From contig MPNJ01000002.1 of NCBI GenBank assembly GCA_002238965.1, positions 253,001 through 317,000 on the forward strand: DNA of 64,000 nucleotides, given 5' to 3'. How positions within the stretch are numbered: the stretch's first letter is position 1; each line of letters opens with the position of its first letter. Made by a program: the position numbers and the translations under genes. The notes beneath the pieces were generated by a model. The model made no database searches. It saw nothing but the letters and a program-made list of their open reading frames with translations, and was not told where the DNA came from. This stretch comes from Nitrospinae bacterium bin107 (GTDB lineage: Bacteria; UBA8248). This document shows positions 44,684 through 53,716 of the stretch, piece by piece.

Positions 44684-45403
44684 TTACTCGTTCACGATGG
44701 CGACGGCGCGGATGTGCGTCCCGGTGGCGCCCCGCCAGTGAAGCGGCAGCACGCTCGCCGTGAACCCGTGCGCGGCGGGAATGGCGTCCAGGTTGCAGAG
44801 GTTCTCGATGTGCCAGTATTCGCGCGTCTGGAAGAGGCGGTGGCACGGCCAGGGGTCCTTGCGCTCCAGCATCTCCTTGATGGGCAGGTCGAAGCCCGGC
44901 GCGTCGATGCCCATCACGGATACCCCCTGGTCGATGAGCCACTCCGCACTCTCGCCCACCATGCCGGGGTGGTCCGTCAGGTAGCGCGGCTCCTCGTTGT
45001 AGGCGGCCGCCCCCGTCCAGAGGAAGACGATCTCACCGCCCCGGATCGTGTATTTCTCCTTCGCGAGCGCTTCTTTCAAGTCATTGATTTGAATGGCCTC
45101 GCCCGGTTTCTTGCCCCGCATGTCGAGCCGGAGACCCGGCCCGTAGCACTTCTCCAGCGGGATGTCCTCGGACCACGAATCGTTCATGCCGCCGTGGCTT
45201 CGCGCGTCGATGTGGGTGCCGCAATGCTCGCTGAAGATGCACACGCTGTGGGCGAACAGCTCGGGGAAGCCCATCTTGTCGGTGCCGATGCGCGCCGCGG
45301 ACTCGAACGTCGTCTCTATCATCTGGATGACGGGCTGCGGCGTGCCCGGGTAGCGCTCCATCCACATGTGGACGGGCATGGACAGGTCAATAATCTCCGG
45401 CAT
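44684..45403 (-). CDS. Cyclase-family (kynurenine-formamidase-like) hydrolase
   Basis: 239 aa from ATG 45403 (GAGGAG ten bases upstream). Metal motif CGTHIDARSHGGMN (H-x-G-T-H-x-D-x3-H; here HCGTHIDARSH) near residue 72, IIDLSMPVHMWMERYPG at the start, and AAHGFTASVLPLHWRGATGT near the end. This PF04199 family hydrolyses amide, ester or lactam bonds with Zn/Mn. Operon with the amidohydrolase-like gene downstream. Confidence 0.85.
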   Translation of the reverse strand: MPEIIDLSMPVHMWMERYPGTPQPVIQMIETTFESAARIGTDKMGFPELFAHSVCIFSEHCGTHIDARSHGGMNDSWSEDIPLEKCYGPGLRLDMRGKKPGEAIQINDLKEALAKEKYTIRGGEIVFLWTGAAAYNEEPRYLTDHPGMVGESAEWLIDQGVSVMGIDAPGFDLPIKEMLERKDPWPCHRLFQTREYWHIENLCNLDAIPAAHGFTASVLPLHWRGATGTHIRAVAIVNE

Positions 45404-46014
45404 TTGCTCGCATCTCCTCTCGTTTTCTCGCATTTCCCGGTTTCGCGCGGGCGGCGGATGCGCCTAATATACATCATCGCGCCGACGGAAGAACCCCCCG
45501 GCCCGCCCCCGTTTCCCGCCGGTTTCATTCCCGGAAAAACATCGTTAATTTATCGAATAACCCCGTGAATTTATCGATATTTATCGATATTCTCCGAAAT
45601 TCCGTATTTTCGAACGCGCCCGGCGGCTTCCCCATCATACGCGAACTCCCTTCGATCCCCATGACGACAGTTGCGGGGAGATGCGTGGTCAATTCCGTGC
45701 GATGAGGGGTTTTTCAATAGCCCCGGAGGAGGAAGGGTTGGACCCGGCCGATGAGCGAGGGGTTGCGAGTCTCGAACGCGGCGATGCGCTTCCCCATCAT
45801 ACGCGAACTCCCTTCGAGCCCCATGACGCCAATTGCGGGGAGATGCGCCGGGCATGTCCACAGCGGACAGTCACCCTGATAAAAAAATATTGCTGCACGA
45901 TACGAAAAATGTTGCAGTGAATAATTCTATTATAATAATATCTATGCAATATCCACTACATTACTTCGGTGGTGGGAGGACCCGTTGCCGGCAACCAGTG
46001 AAAGGAGACCCCAA
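45404..46014. repeat. Intergenic region with two repeat types
   Basis: Holds the reverse copy of the ATCGATAAATT repeat (45542-45603, mate at 29262-29319). A 60-base direct repeat occurs twice (45625-45685 and 45788-45847; CATCATACGCGAACTCCC then CCATGACG then TTGCGGGGAGATGCG). Between the direct copies lies a TTTTTCAATAGCCCC end (45706). AT-rich DNA at 45885-45960 probably holds the promoter of the next gene. No gene is seen. Confidence 0.65.
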
Positions 46015-46488
46015 ATGCAAGCCAGACTCTTTACCAGGACAATCATCTTCGCATTCGCCGTGGTTGCGTATGCCGCGCTTCCTGCGACGCAGGCGTCCGC
46101 TCAGTATGTACACCCGCTTGTACAGGAGTGCCGCGATGCGATGGCTGACTCCACCGCCAAGACGCATTGCCCGGAGCTGAAAGCGCACGCGGTCGCTGAA
46201 AGCACCAGTGGTCCCAGCAACACGTGCTGGTACTACGGAAGCTGCTCCGTCACGGTGCAGGTCGACGGCGCCGAAACGTCGTTCGAAGTGAGCGTCTCAT
46301 ATGGAGATGCGGTATACATCGACCCTGCCGACCTTCGGCTTCTCGACGTTTGCTTCGTGAAGTCGGAGGGCGTCGGCCAGGGAAAGACCTCGTGGGGGAT
46401 GTTTTTGAAGGCGGGATGCGCCGCCGACGATACCGACGCCGATACGGCGAAGGCGAACGGCCTTTCGACAGAGACAGGATCCAACTGA
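46015..46488 (+). CDS. Small secreted cysteine-containing protein, copy 1
   Basis: 157 aa from ATG 46015 (AAAGGAG upstream). Signal peptide MQARLFTRTIIFAFAVVAYA, cleaved near ASAQ. Mature part has six Cys, in VQECRDAM, KTHCPELK, NTCWYYGSCSVTV, DVCFVKSEG and KAGCAADD, suggesting disulfides. Acidic tail ADDTDADTAKANGLS. A near-identical copy follows at 46844-47326. Family not recognised. Confidence 0.75.
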   Translation: MQARLFTRTIIFAFAVVAYAALPATQASAQYVHPLVQECRDAMADSTAKTHCPELKAHAVAESTSGPSNTCWYYGSCSVTVQVDGAETSFEVSVSYGDAVYIDPADLRLLDVCFVKSEGVGQGKTSWGMFLKAGCAADDTDADTAKANGLSTETGSN

Positions 46489-46494
46489 TCATAG

Positions 46495-46538
46495 CGCGGC
46501 GCTCCCCGGCTGCCTGAACGCGATCGGGGAGCGCCGCG
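46495..46538 (+). repeat. 14-bp-stem hairpin after copy 1
   Basis: CGCGGCGCTCCCCG pairs with CGGGGAGCGCCGCG around a short loop, six bases past the gene. No U tract. The same sequence, interrupted by a small insertion (ATCATTCC), follows copy 2 at about 47333-47385. Confidence 0.7.
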
Positions 46539-46843
46539 ATGAAGGCGAAGCAGCGGGTTGCGGCGGGGGCGGGCATGGCGGCCGGCCGATGGAAGAGCGG
46601 TCGCCCGTCGGTTCGCTCGCGCCGGAGCCCTTTCGGCATCCCGCAGAGGCGGTTCGCGGACCCATGAGCGCCCTTCGATACGAACGCTCCTTTCTCAGTC
46701 GCGTTCTACCTTCGGCGGCTGCTCAGGGTGAGGAAAACAAAAACCTTCTTCATCCCGAACAGGCCCTCAAGGCCACAATATCCACTACTTATCTTCGATC
46801 GTGGGAGGATCCGTTACCGGCAACCAGTGATAGGAGACAGCCG
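46539..46843. repeat. Region between the two secreted-protein copies
   Basis: Part of the duplicated unit (GGCGAAGCAGCGGGTTGCGG ... CGGCATCCCGCAG) followed by a CCCTTCGATACG ... GCTCAGGGTGAGGAAAAC element (46673-46780). It ends in the copied leader GTGGGAGGA-CCGTT-CCGGCAACCAGTG. No gene. Confidence 0.65.
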
Positions 46844-47326
46844 ATGCAAGCCAGACTCTTTACCAGGACAATCATCTTCGCACTTGCCGTGGTTGCGTAT
46901 GCCGCGCTTCCTGCGACGCAGGCGTCCGCTCAGGATGTAAACCCGCGTGTACAGGAGTGCCGCGATGCGATGGATGACTCCACCGCCAGGACGCATTGCC
47001 CGGAGCTGAAAGCGAACGCGGTCGCTGAATTCATCAGTGCCAGTAACATGTGCTGGTACTCTGGAAGCTGCTCCGTCACGGTGAAGGTCGACGGCGTCGA
47101 AACGTCGTACGACATTAGCGTCTCATTGTTGGCCTCATGGGATAATCCGGTATACATCAGCCCTGCCGACCTTAAGCTTCTCGACGTTTGCTTCGTGAAG
47201 ACGGAGGGCGTCGGCCAGGGAAAGACCGAGTGGGGGATGCAATTGAAGGCGGGATGCGCCAGCGACGATACCGACGCCGATACGGCGAAGGCGAACGGCC
47301 TTTCGACAGAGACAGGATCCAACTGA
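46844..47326 (+). CDS. Small secreted cysteine-containing protein, copy 2
   Basis: 160 aa from ATG 46844 (AGGAG upstream). Same signal peptide as copy 1, same Cys pattern (VQECRDAM, RTHCPELK, NMCWYSGSCSVTV, DVCFVKTEG, KAGCASDD) and same tail. A three-residue net insertion lies around SVSLLASWDNPVYI. Differences are concentrated in the middle of the mature part, where copy-specific binding might differ. Tandem duplicate. Confidence 0.75.
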   Translation: MQARLFTRTIIFALAVVAYAALPATQASAQDVNPRVQECRDAMDDSTARTHCPELKANAVAEFISASNMCWYSGSCSVTVKVDGVETSYDISVSLLASWDNPVYISPADLKLLDVCFVKTEGVGQGKTEWGMQLKAGCASDDTDADTAKANGLSTETGSN

Positions 47327-47710
47327 TCATAGCGCGGCGCTCCATCATTCCCCGGCTGCCTGAACGCGAACGGGGAGCGCCGCGATGAAGGCGAAGCAGC
47401 GGGTTGCGGCGGGTGTGGGCACGGCGGCCGGCCGATGGAAGAGCGGTCGCCCGTCGGTTCGCTCGCGCCGGAGCCCCTTTCGGCATCCCGCAGGGGCGGT
47501 GTCTGCAAAGGGGTTGAACTTAATTCACTCGGGCAGGAGCTACAGCCTAAAACATCCACTACCCTCCATTCAACTGGCTCCCCCCCTCACAATTGCGAAC
47601 CCCCACCTCCCGTGCTATCCTCGCCGCAAAAATCAGGACATTACAATCTGCTTTCCGGGGAACGGACTTGCCCTGGAACCAATCCTCCAATTCGCAAAAG
47701 GAGCACTGCA
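47327..47710. other. Second copy of duplicated 3-prime unit, then ABC gene leader
   Basis: The first about 175 bases repeat 46489-46645 (hairpin, GCAGCGGGTTGCGG, GGCCGATGGAAGAGC, CGGCATCCCGCAG). The rest is unique and leads to the substrate-binding protein gene with AAAAGGAG at 47696-47703. No gene. Confidence 0.6.
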
Positions 47711-48733
47711 ATGTGGCGTAAATGGATACGGATTCTCCCGGTTATCGCGGCCCTCGCGCTTTCGCTCACGCTCACAAGCGCCGCCCCCGCGGCTGACAAG
47801 GTCATCCTCACCCAGCCGGTGGACAGCCTGAGCTTCTTCCCCATCTACGTGGGGCGGATAAAAGGATTCTTCAAGGAAGAGGGCCTCACTCTGGACGTGA
47901 AGGCCACCGCGGGCGGCGGACCGCACCTGACGGCCGTCCTGGCGGGCAAGGCGGAGTTCACCGCCAGCCCGGGCACCTACCAGCTGAACGCGCTGAACTC
48001 CGGCAAGCGGGCCATCGGTTTCGTGGACCTGCTCCGGCGCAACATCATCGGCATGGTCATCCACAAGGACGCCGCCAAGAAGGCGGGCATCAAGGACGGC
48101 ATGCCGCTCATGGAGAAGGTCAAGCGCGCGAAGGGCCTCAAGGTCGGCGTGACGCGGCCGGGGGCGCTGACCGACGTGCTCGCCCGCAACCTGCTGGGCC
48201 GCGCCATGATGAAGGTTCCCGCGGACGTGCGCATCCTCGCCGTGGGCGGCGGCGGCACCATGCTGCCGGCATTCAAGAACCGCAAGATCGACATCTTCAC
48301 CATCTCCACGCCGCACCCCGAACGCATGCTCTCCCAGGGGCTCGGCATCTGGTTCGTGAACTGGGCGGCCGGCGAGGACAAGGCCATCAAGGAGTTCATG
48401 ATGACGGCCGTCATGGCCACGCCCAAGCTCATGAAGGAGCGCCCCCGCCTCGTCAAGCGGATGGCGCGCGCGGTGATGAAGTCCCAGAAATACATCCAGA
48501 AAACGTCCATCGAGCAGCTCACCAAGGACATGACGCCGTTCTTCGGCAAGCGCGTCACGCCCGAGGCCCTGCGCATCTCGGTCGCCACGGTGAAGGGCGC
48601 GGTCAACCCGACCGGCAAGATGACCGACGAGGCCGTCCAGACCACGTTCAACATCATGAAGAGCGGCGGCAAGCTCAAGAACCTCAAGAGCGTCAAGCGC
48701 AGCGACGTGTGGACGGACGAGTTTTTGAAGTAG
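47711..48733 (+). CDS. ABC transporter substrate-binding protein (NMT1/SsuA-like)
   Basis: 340 aa from ATG 47711 (AAAAGGAG upstream; the frame upstream is duplicated non-coding DNA). Signal peptide MWRKWIRILPVIAALALSLT, cleaved near APA-ADK. VILTQPVDSLSFFPIYVGRI, GFFKEEGLTLDVKATAGGGP and VLAGKAEFTASPGTYQLNAL are the NMT1/THI5-like pattern. It binds a small organic ligand (sulfonate, pyrimidine or aromatic type) in the periplasm. ATPase and permease follow after a 360-base repeat block. Confidence 0.9.
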   Translation: MWRKWIRILPVIAALALSLTLTSAAPAADKVILTQPVDSLSFFPIYVGRIKGFFKEEGLTLDVKATAGGGPHLTAVLAGKAEFTASPGTYQLNALNSGKRAIGFVDLLRRNIIGMVIHKDAAKKAGIKDGMPLMEKVKRAKGLKVGVTRPGALTDVLARNLLGRAMMKVPADVRILAVGGGGTMLPAFKNRKIDIFTISTPHPERMLSQGLGIWFVNWAAGEDKAIKEFMMTAVMATPKLMKERPRLVKRMARAVMKSQKYIQKTSIEQLTKDMTPFFGKRVTPEALRISVATVKGAVNPTGKMTDEAVQTTFNIMKSGGKLKNLKSVKRSDVWTDEFLK

Positions 48734-49093
48734 GCGGGTTTATTTGGTATTCAGAACAGCCCCCCTGCCGGTTAGGGGGGTTGATGAGAAAGCTCCAAGA
48801 AGTGATTTTGGGTTGTGCGCTCGCTTTTGAAGTTCACTCCCCCCTTGAGGGTCTGGCTTCCCGAGGGGGAAGCCAGACGATGAAGCCGAGCGAATTTTGC
48901 AAAGGCTGAATCGGTGGGGGGACGGTTTTTGTAGGGGCCGCATATATGCGGCCCATGAAGGGTGGCGAAAAAGGCAGGGTCGCATATATGCGACCCCTAC
49001 AACAGAAACGGCAATTTCGCCATTGCAGGATTTATCAACAGCGCCGCCGGGGCGTGAACGCTCCGGCCGGAGGAGCCTGGGGAGCATGATTAC
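48734..49093. repeat. Repeat block inside the ABC transporter locus
   Basis: In order: GCCGGTTAGGGGGGTTGATG; a GAGGGGGAGT-family element (48836-48926); GTAGGGGCCGCATATATGCG and GGTCGCATATATGCGACC palindromes (48932-49003), cousins of those at 52821-52901. A TTTATCAACAGCGCC end lies at about 49029, then the short leader of the ATPase gene. No gene. Confidence 0.7.
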
Positions 49094-49873
49094 GTGACGG
49101 CGTCTTTGTCCATCCGGCAGGTCGGCAAGCGGTTCCTCTCGCGGGGGACCATCGTCCACGCGATGAGCGACGTGAACCTCGACGTGGGCGAGGGGGAGTT
49201 CGTGACCATCGTCGGTCCGAGCGGGTGCGGCAAGAGCACCCTGCTGAACATCCTGGCCGGGCTCTTCCCCCCCAGCAGCGGGGAGGTGCACTTCCGGGGC
49301 GAGCGCACCCGGGGGCTGAACCCCGAGATCGGCTACGTGACCCAGCAGGACAACCTCCTGCCCTGGCGGACCCTGCGCAAGAACGTGCTGCTCCCCCTGG
49401 AGTTCCGGGGGGTGTCCGTCTCGAACGGCGTCGCCGAGCGGGTGCAGACCTTGATCGACAAGGTGGGCCTCTCGGGCTTCGAGAACCACTACCCGCATGA
49501 GTTATCCGGCGGCATGCGCCAGCGCGTGAACATCATCCGCACGCTGATATGCGACCCCCGCGTCATCCTGATGGATGAACCCTTCGGCCCCCTGGACGCC
49601 CAGACGCGACTCACGCTCCAGAACCAGCTGCTCGAGCTCTGGCGCGAGGAGCGCAAGACAATCGTATTCATCACGCACGACCTGGCCGAGGCCATCACGC
49701 TGGCCGACCGCGTGGTCGTGATGACGGGCCGCCCCGGCACCATCAAGAGCGTCACCCCTGTGACTATCCCCCGGCCGCGCGACGTCTACCACATCCATGA
49801 CTCGCAGGCCTACCGCGAAATCTACGACAAGCTCTGGGAAGAACTCAGAGACGAAGTGGCGAAGGTGATGTAA
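49094..49873 (+). CDS. ABC transporter ATPase (SsuB/TauB-like)
   Basis: 259 aa from GTG 49094 (the nearby ATG 49086 meets TGA after two codons). Walker [14 protein letters not shown] (about 39-51), Q-loop [14 protein letters not shown], signature [10 protein letters not shown], Walker [14 protein letters not shown] and switch [10 protein letters not shown]. Energises the permease encoded next; stop and start overlap (TAATG). Belongs to the nitrate/sulfonate/taurine importer group. Confidence 0.94.
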   Translation: MTASLSIRQVGKRFLSRGTIVHAMSDVNLDVGEGEFVTIVGPSGCGKSTLLNILAGLFPPSSGEVHFRGERTRGLNPEIGYVTQQDNLLPWRTLRKNVLLPLEFRGVSVSNGVAERVQTLIDKVGLSGFENHYPHELSGGMRQRVNIIRTLICDPRVILMDEPFGPLDAQTRLTLQNQLLELWREERKTIVFITHDLAEAITLADRVVVMTGRPGTIKSVTPVTIPRPRDVYHIHDSQAYREIYDKLWEELRDEVAKVM

Positions 49874-50784
49874 TGGCCAAGACCGACGAAGTGAAATCCA
49901 CGCCCCCCGAGGACCTGGACCTCCTCCTGCCTCCCGAAGTAACCGGGCTGCGCCTGCTGTGGTGGCGGGTGCGGAACGCCGAGGAACTCCGCTGGGTGCG
50001 CGTGGCGGCCCTGCGCGTGATCTTCGGCGTCATCATGATAGTGCTTTGGGAATCCGCTTCGGGCACCCTGATCGACCACAGGACCATCTCCAGCCCGAGC
50101 CTGCTCGTGACGTCTTTCTTCGAGATATCGGACCCGGCCAACCCGGACGGCTCCCTGTGGGTGCATTTCTCCTACACGGTGGAGAATACCTTCTGGGGCT
50201 ATCTGCTCGGCGCCCTGGCCGGGATCATGTTCGGCTTCCTGCTGGCGGAAATCGAGGTCGTGGCCCTGGTCATCGAGCCGTTCATCATGGCGTTCAACGG
50301 GGTGCCGCGCATCGCGTACGCGCCCCTGTTCATCGCGTGGTTCGGCATCGAGCGGCAGCCGAAGATCATCCTGGTCATGACCATCGTGTTCTTCCTGACT
50401 TTCGTGAGCACGTTCGCGGGCATCCGCGGTGTGAGCCGGGACTTGATCAACGTGTCGCGCGTACTGGGCGGGAGCAAGCTCGCCATCCTGCGCAAGATCG
50501 TGATTCCCTCCGCCTCGCCGTGGATATTCAACGGCCTCAAGATCAGCATCCCGTTCGGCATGGTGGGCGCGATCGTCGGTGAATACATCATCGCCGACAA
50601 GGGGCTCGGCTACCTGCTCCAGCGCTACAACAACGAATATTACACCACGGGCCTGATCCTCATCATCTTCCTGCTCATGATCCTGGTCATCATGGTGAAC
50701 CAGATTCTGAACTGGGCCGAAGGGCGCGCCCTGCGCTGGCGGCCCACGAGCCGGATGGGGCAGGAGACCGTCATTCCGGGCTAA
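49873..50784 (+). CDS. ABC transporter permease (SsuC-like)
   Basis: 303 aa, about six TM segments from residue 45 on. Binding-protein-dependent permease motif in VSRVLGGSKLAILRKIVIPS and NGLKISIPFGMVGAIVGEYI. The N-terminal 40 residues are a cytosolic extension. Overlaps the ATPase stop. Works with the ATPase and the binding protein at 47711. Confidence 0.93.
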   Translation: MAKTDEVKSTPPEDLDLLLPPEVTGLRLLWWRVRNAEELRWVRVAALRVIFGVIMIVLWESASGTLIDHRTISSPSLLVTSFFEISDPANPDGSLWVHFSYTVENTFWGYLLGALAGIMFGFLLAEIEVVALVIEPFIMAFNGVPRIAYAPLFIAWFGIERQPKIILVMTIVFFLTFVSTFAGIRGVSRDLINVSRVLGGSKLAILRKIVIPSASPWIFNGLKISIPFGMVGAIVGEYIIADKGLGYLLQRYNNEYYTTGLILIIFLLMILVIMVNQILNWAEGRALRWRPTSRMGQETVIPG

Positions 50785-50848
50785 GCGACGCCCCGGCCCG
50801 TCTGCAGGTCTCATATGCGGGCCGCCTCACGCACGGAGGAAAGAACAG

Positions 50849-51268
50849 ATGCCGCCAGTCGTCGTCTTGGAACAAGTCCGCGCCCCCGTCGATAAGGTCT
50901 TCGAGTTCGTCGGGAACGTGGAGACGCACCCGCAGATAGCGCCATTCTCCAAAGAAGTGCAGATCACCTCTCCCGGCGGACACCAGGGGGCGGGCACCCG
51001 GTTTCACCAGACCTTTCACGACAGGCCCGATTGCGACTCGGTCATCACCGTCTGGGAGCCGCACTCGAAAATCGTCTGGGAGAACTACGTCGGCGGGAGC
51101 AGCAAGCCCGCCCAGGTCATCACCTACCGCTTCGAGCAGGCGGGCGGCGTCACCCACGTGATGCACACCGTGGACAACGACGCCTATGAGGACCAGACCC
51201 TCCACCGGGGCGGGACGGAAGAGAACGTCGTGGAACTCGCGAACCTGAAAAAACTGGCGGAAGGCTGA
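50849..51268 (+). CDS. SRPBCC-family (polyketide-cyclase-like) protein
   Basis: 139 aa. START/Bet v1-like fold: VVLEQVRAPVDKVFEFVGNV (beta1-alpha1), GAGTRFHQTFHDRPDCDSVI, VITYRFEQAGGVTHVMHTVD, with a helix at the C-terminus. GAGG lies upstream of the ATG. 64 bases after the permease and perhaps in the same operon. A hydrophobic-ligand-binding protein, function unknown. Confidence 0.75.
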   Translation: MPPVVVLEQVRAPVDKVFEFVGNVETHPQIAPFSKEVQITSPGGHQGAGTRFHQTFHDRPDCDSVITVWEPHSKIVWENYVGGSSKPAQVITYRFEQAGGVTHVMHTVDNDAYEDQTLHRGGTEENVVELANLKKLAEG

Positions 51269-51354
51269 AGACGCCAACGAGGGGTTCCTCAACAATCCCA
51301 TACATTCGGCCCTTTTCATTTGACCATCATTCCGGTGTCGGAGCCGACCGAGGA

Positions 51355-51430
51355 GTGAGGTCGAACTCGATTGATGAATGAGGCCGAACCCGATTGATGA
51401 ATGAGGTCGAACCCGATTGATGAATGAGGG
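51355..51430 (+). repeat. Three tandem 23-base repeats
   Basis: Unit GAATGAGGTCGAACCCGATT plus GAT, about three copies with single-base differences. Next to a degenerate MITE-like copy with ATTCCGG ends (about 51429-51560). 51269-51354 shows a CTCAACAATCCC end and nothing else; 51573-51592 is a GGACAGGTCG palindrome. Confidence 0.75.
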
Positions 51431-51698
51431 TTCGCCGGAATCCAGAACCGACCGGAATGACAATACGCCGGCTTTTCATCTCCCCGTCATCGGTGGGAAC
51501 CAATCAGAAAATAAAATTCAAAGACAACCCCTGGATTCCGGCATGCGCAGGAATGACGATCCAAACCAAATCGGACAGGTCGCGACCTGTCCCTACACTC
51601 TTTTTTCATTCGGCGCTCACCCATAGCACCCACCGCCCCGACTATGCTAAAAAAAACGCTCTACCGCCTTCATCACACAGGCCGCGCAAGGAGAGCAC

Positions 51699-52706
51699 AT
51701 GAGCGACAAGATACGCCTGCTCGTCGCCGACGGGGCGTCGGGCAATTTTCTGAGGAGGGTGAAGGCGAACGCAGCCTCCGCGCCTTTCGAGATCACGGCG
51801 CCCGACAGCGCGGACTTGGATGCGCTCCTGGCGCTCGCGCCCGGGGCCGAGGCGATCCTCTGCTACAAGGCGGCGCTGCCCGCCTCGGTCATCCATGCGG
51901 CGGGGAAGCTGCGCTACATCCAGAAACACGGGCTGAACTGCAAGAACATCGACGCCGACGCGGCGCGCGAGCGGGGGGTCCCTGTCGGCACGCAGTCGCT
52001 CATGCGGAACGCCACGGTGGCCGAGCAGGCCTTGACCCTCATGCTCTGCTGCGAGCGCAAGGCGATTCTGGGCCAGAAGGCGGTCGAGGCGGGCGTCTAC
52101 CGCGAGATGGGGCTGGAACCGGTCGCCACCAGCCAGTGGAACATCCGGCCCAACTGGCCGGAGATCGAGGGCGTCGCGGAGTTGTTCGGCAAGAGCGTCG
52201 GGGTGATCGGCCTGGGCGATATCGGGATGGACATCGCCAGGCGCTGTCTGGCCTTCGGCATGGAGATCTTCTACTACCAGAGGACGCGCCACACGCCAGA
52301 CGTGGAGGCGGAATATCAGGCCAGGTATCTGGGCTTTGACGACCTGCTCGCGCGCGTCGATTATCTCGTGCTCGTCCTGCCGCACACCGAGGAAAGCGAG
52401 GGGATGATCGGCGCCGGTGAGCTTGAGCGCATGAAGAAAACGGCGGCGCTCATCAACGTCGGCCGGGGCGCGCTGGTCGATGAGGCGGCGCTCGCCGAAG
52501 CGCTCCGGGCGGGTGAGATCGCCATGGCCGGGCTCGACGTCTACCGCTATGAGCCCCTGCCTGCGGACAGCCCCCTCATCGGGCTGCCGAACGCCGTGCT
52601 TCTGCCCCACACCGGCGGCGGCTCGAACCGCCAGTGGGACGTGGACATCCCGGCGTCGCTCGGCAAGATCGCCGCGTTCTTCGGCGGGGACGGCGGTAAG
52701 TCATAG
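51699..52706 (+). CDS. D-2-hydroxyacid dehydrogenase (NAD-dependent)
   Basis: 335 aa. NAD fold GKSVGVIGLGDIGMDIARRC (GxGxxG, about 166-185). Catalytic region: Arg in ALINVGRGALVDEAALAEAL, Glu in GLDVYRYEPLPADSPL, His in VLLPHTGGGSN. GGAG precedes the ATG. It interconverts a 2-oxoacid and D-2-hydroxyacid. Monocistronic within repeat-rich DNA. Confidence 0.92.
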   Translation: MSDKIRLLVADGASGNFLRRVKANAASAPFEITAPDSADLDALLALAPGAEAILCYKAALPASVIHAAGKLRYIQKHGLNCKNIDADAARERGVPVGTQSLMRNATVAEQALTLMLCCERKAILGQKAVEAGVYREMGLEPVATSQWNIRPNWPEIEGVAELFGKSVGVIGLGDIGMDIARRCLAFGMEIFYYQRTRHTPDVEAEYQARYLGFDDLLARVDYLVLVLPHTEESEGMIGAGELERMKKTAALINVGRGALVDEAALAEALRAGEIAMAGLDVYRYEPLPADSPLIGLPNAVLLPHTGGGSNRQWDVDIPASLGKIAAFFGGDGGKS

Positions 52707-53064
52707 CGGCGGTTGAGGACACGTTCCCCTTTCGGAGCACTGGACAACTCCGAGGAACGAGGGCTTGACGGGCGGAGAGGGAAAGTTTTACGGCAACCAT
52801 GCAATTACGTAATACCCTGTGTAGGTCGGACATATATGTCCGACATAAATGCGACCCGTCCGCTTCGTGGCATGTGGACCGCATGTATGCGGCCTCTACA
52901 CTTCGAATGGCGACCGCAAGGACTTCCTTGCAAAATCATTGAGCACCACCACTCCCAAGACCGGATTTTCAACAACCCACCGCATTTCGGGCTTGTTGCC
53001 GGGCATCCCGAAAGCGGCTACCATTGAAGTAGCGTATGCGCCTGAATAAGCAGGGAGAACCACC
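52707..53064. repeat. Intergenic with CATATATG palindromes
   Basis: GTCGGACATATATGTCCGAC and GGACCGCATGTATGCGGCC-type palindromes lie at about 52821-52901, followed by a TTTTCAACAACCC end (52970). Cousins of 48932-49003. No gene before HicB. Confidence 0.65.
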
Positions 53065-53271
53065 ATGAAGAAAAAAACCACGTATACGGCCACGATCGGC
53101 AGAGACGGGCAGTGGTGGATCGGATGGATTGAGGAGGTTCCCGGGGTCAATTGCCAGGAGGCTTCGAGAGAGGCATTGCTGGATTCCCTCACCATCTCTC
53201 TTCGGGAAATGCTGGAAATCGATCCCGCCAAATCACCAGAGGATTTCGAGAGAGAACTGATCACCATATGA
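53065..53271 (+). CDS. hicB: HicB-like antitoxin
   Basis: 68 aa. TYTATIGRDGQWWIGWIEEV and PGVNCQEASREALLDSLTIS form the partial RNase-H-like fold of HicB (Y-x-A-x-I...D-x-x-W-x-G/x-P-x-x-x-x-Q/x-G-x-T-x-x-E-A). No separate DNA-binding domain, so a short form. Its TGA overlaps the HicA start. It neutralises the toxin by direct binding. Confidence 0.85.
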   Translation: MKKKTTYTATIGRDGQWWIGWIEEVPGVNCQEASREALLDSLTISLREMLEIDPAKSPEDFERELITI

Positions 53272-53456
53272 AGCGCCAAGAACTTTTGAAGCATCTCTCC
53301 GAGAACGGGTGCGAAGAATTCAGGGAAGGCAAAAAACATACCCTTTGGCGTAATCCTGCGCTGAACAAGTACTCCACCATTCCCCGTCACACCGAAATCA
53401 GCAACTACCTGTGCAAGAAGATTTGCAGAGATCTGGGCGTAGCGCCCATCGGATGA
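53268..53456 (+). CDS. hicA: HicA-like mRNA-interferase toxin
   Basis: 62 aa from ATG 53268. MKRQELLKHLSENGCEEF, EGKKHTLWRNPALNKYSTIP and RHTEISNYLCKKICRDLG follow the dsRBD-like HicA fold; catalytic His is in KKHTLWRNP, where the family has S/K-H-x-x-x-x-x-P. Antitoxin is encoded first, the reverse of the usual hicA-hicB order. Translation coupled by a 4-base overlap. Confidence 0.87.
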   Translation: MKRQELLKHLSENGCEEFREGKKHTLWRNPALNKYSTIPRHTEISNYLCKKICRDLGVAPIG

Positions 53457-53716
53457 AGAGCGCGCGCATTTGTTATCTTGACCCGGCCGCCCGTCCTTCC
53501 CCCCGGCGAAGTGCGCGAAAAACCGGAAAACGAGCCCCTTGCCGGGCGTCCCCAAAAGCGGCCGGCGCCGGGGCGCGAAACCCGCGGCCGGGAAATAACT
53601 CGCAATCGGCGGGGAGATGAGACTATAATGGGGTTGGTCGCCCCCGACTCGGGGAGCCGACGCGAGAGTTGATCATGCTTGAATCCGCTATCGAGCGCGC
53701 ATCGTCCAGAGAAGGA
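53457..53716. other. Intergenic, no gene seen
   Basis: GC-rich DNA after HicA with no recognisable protein or RNA gene. Confidence 0.5.
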
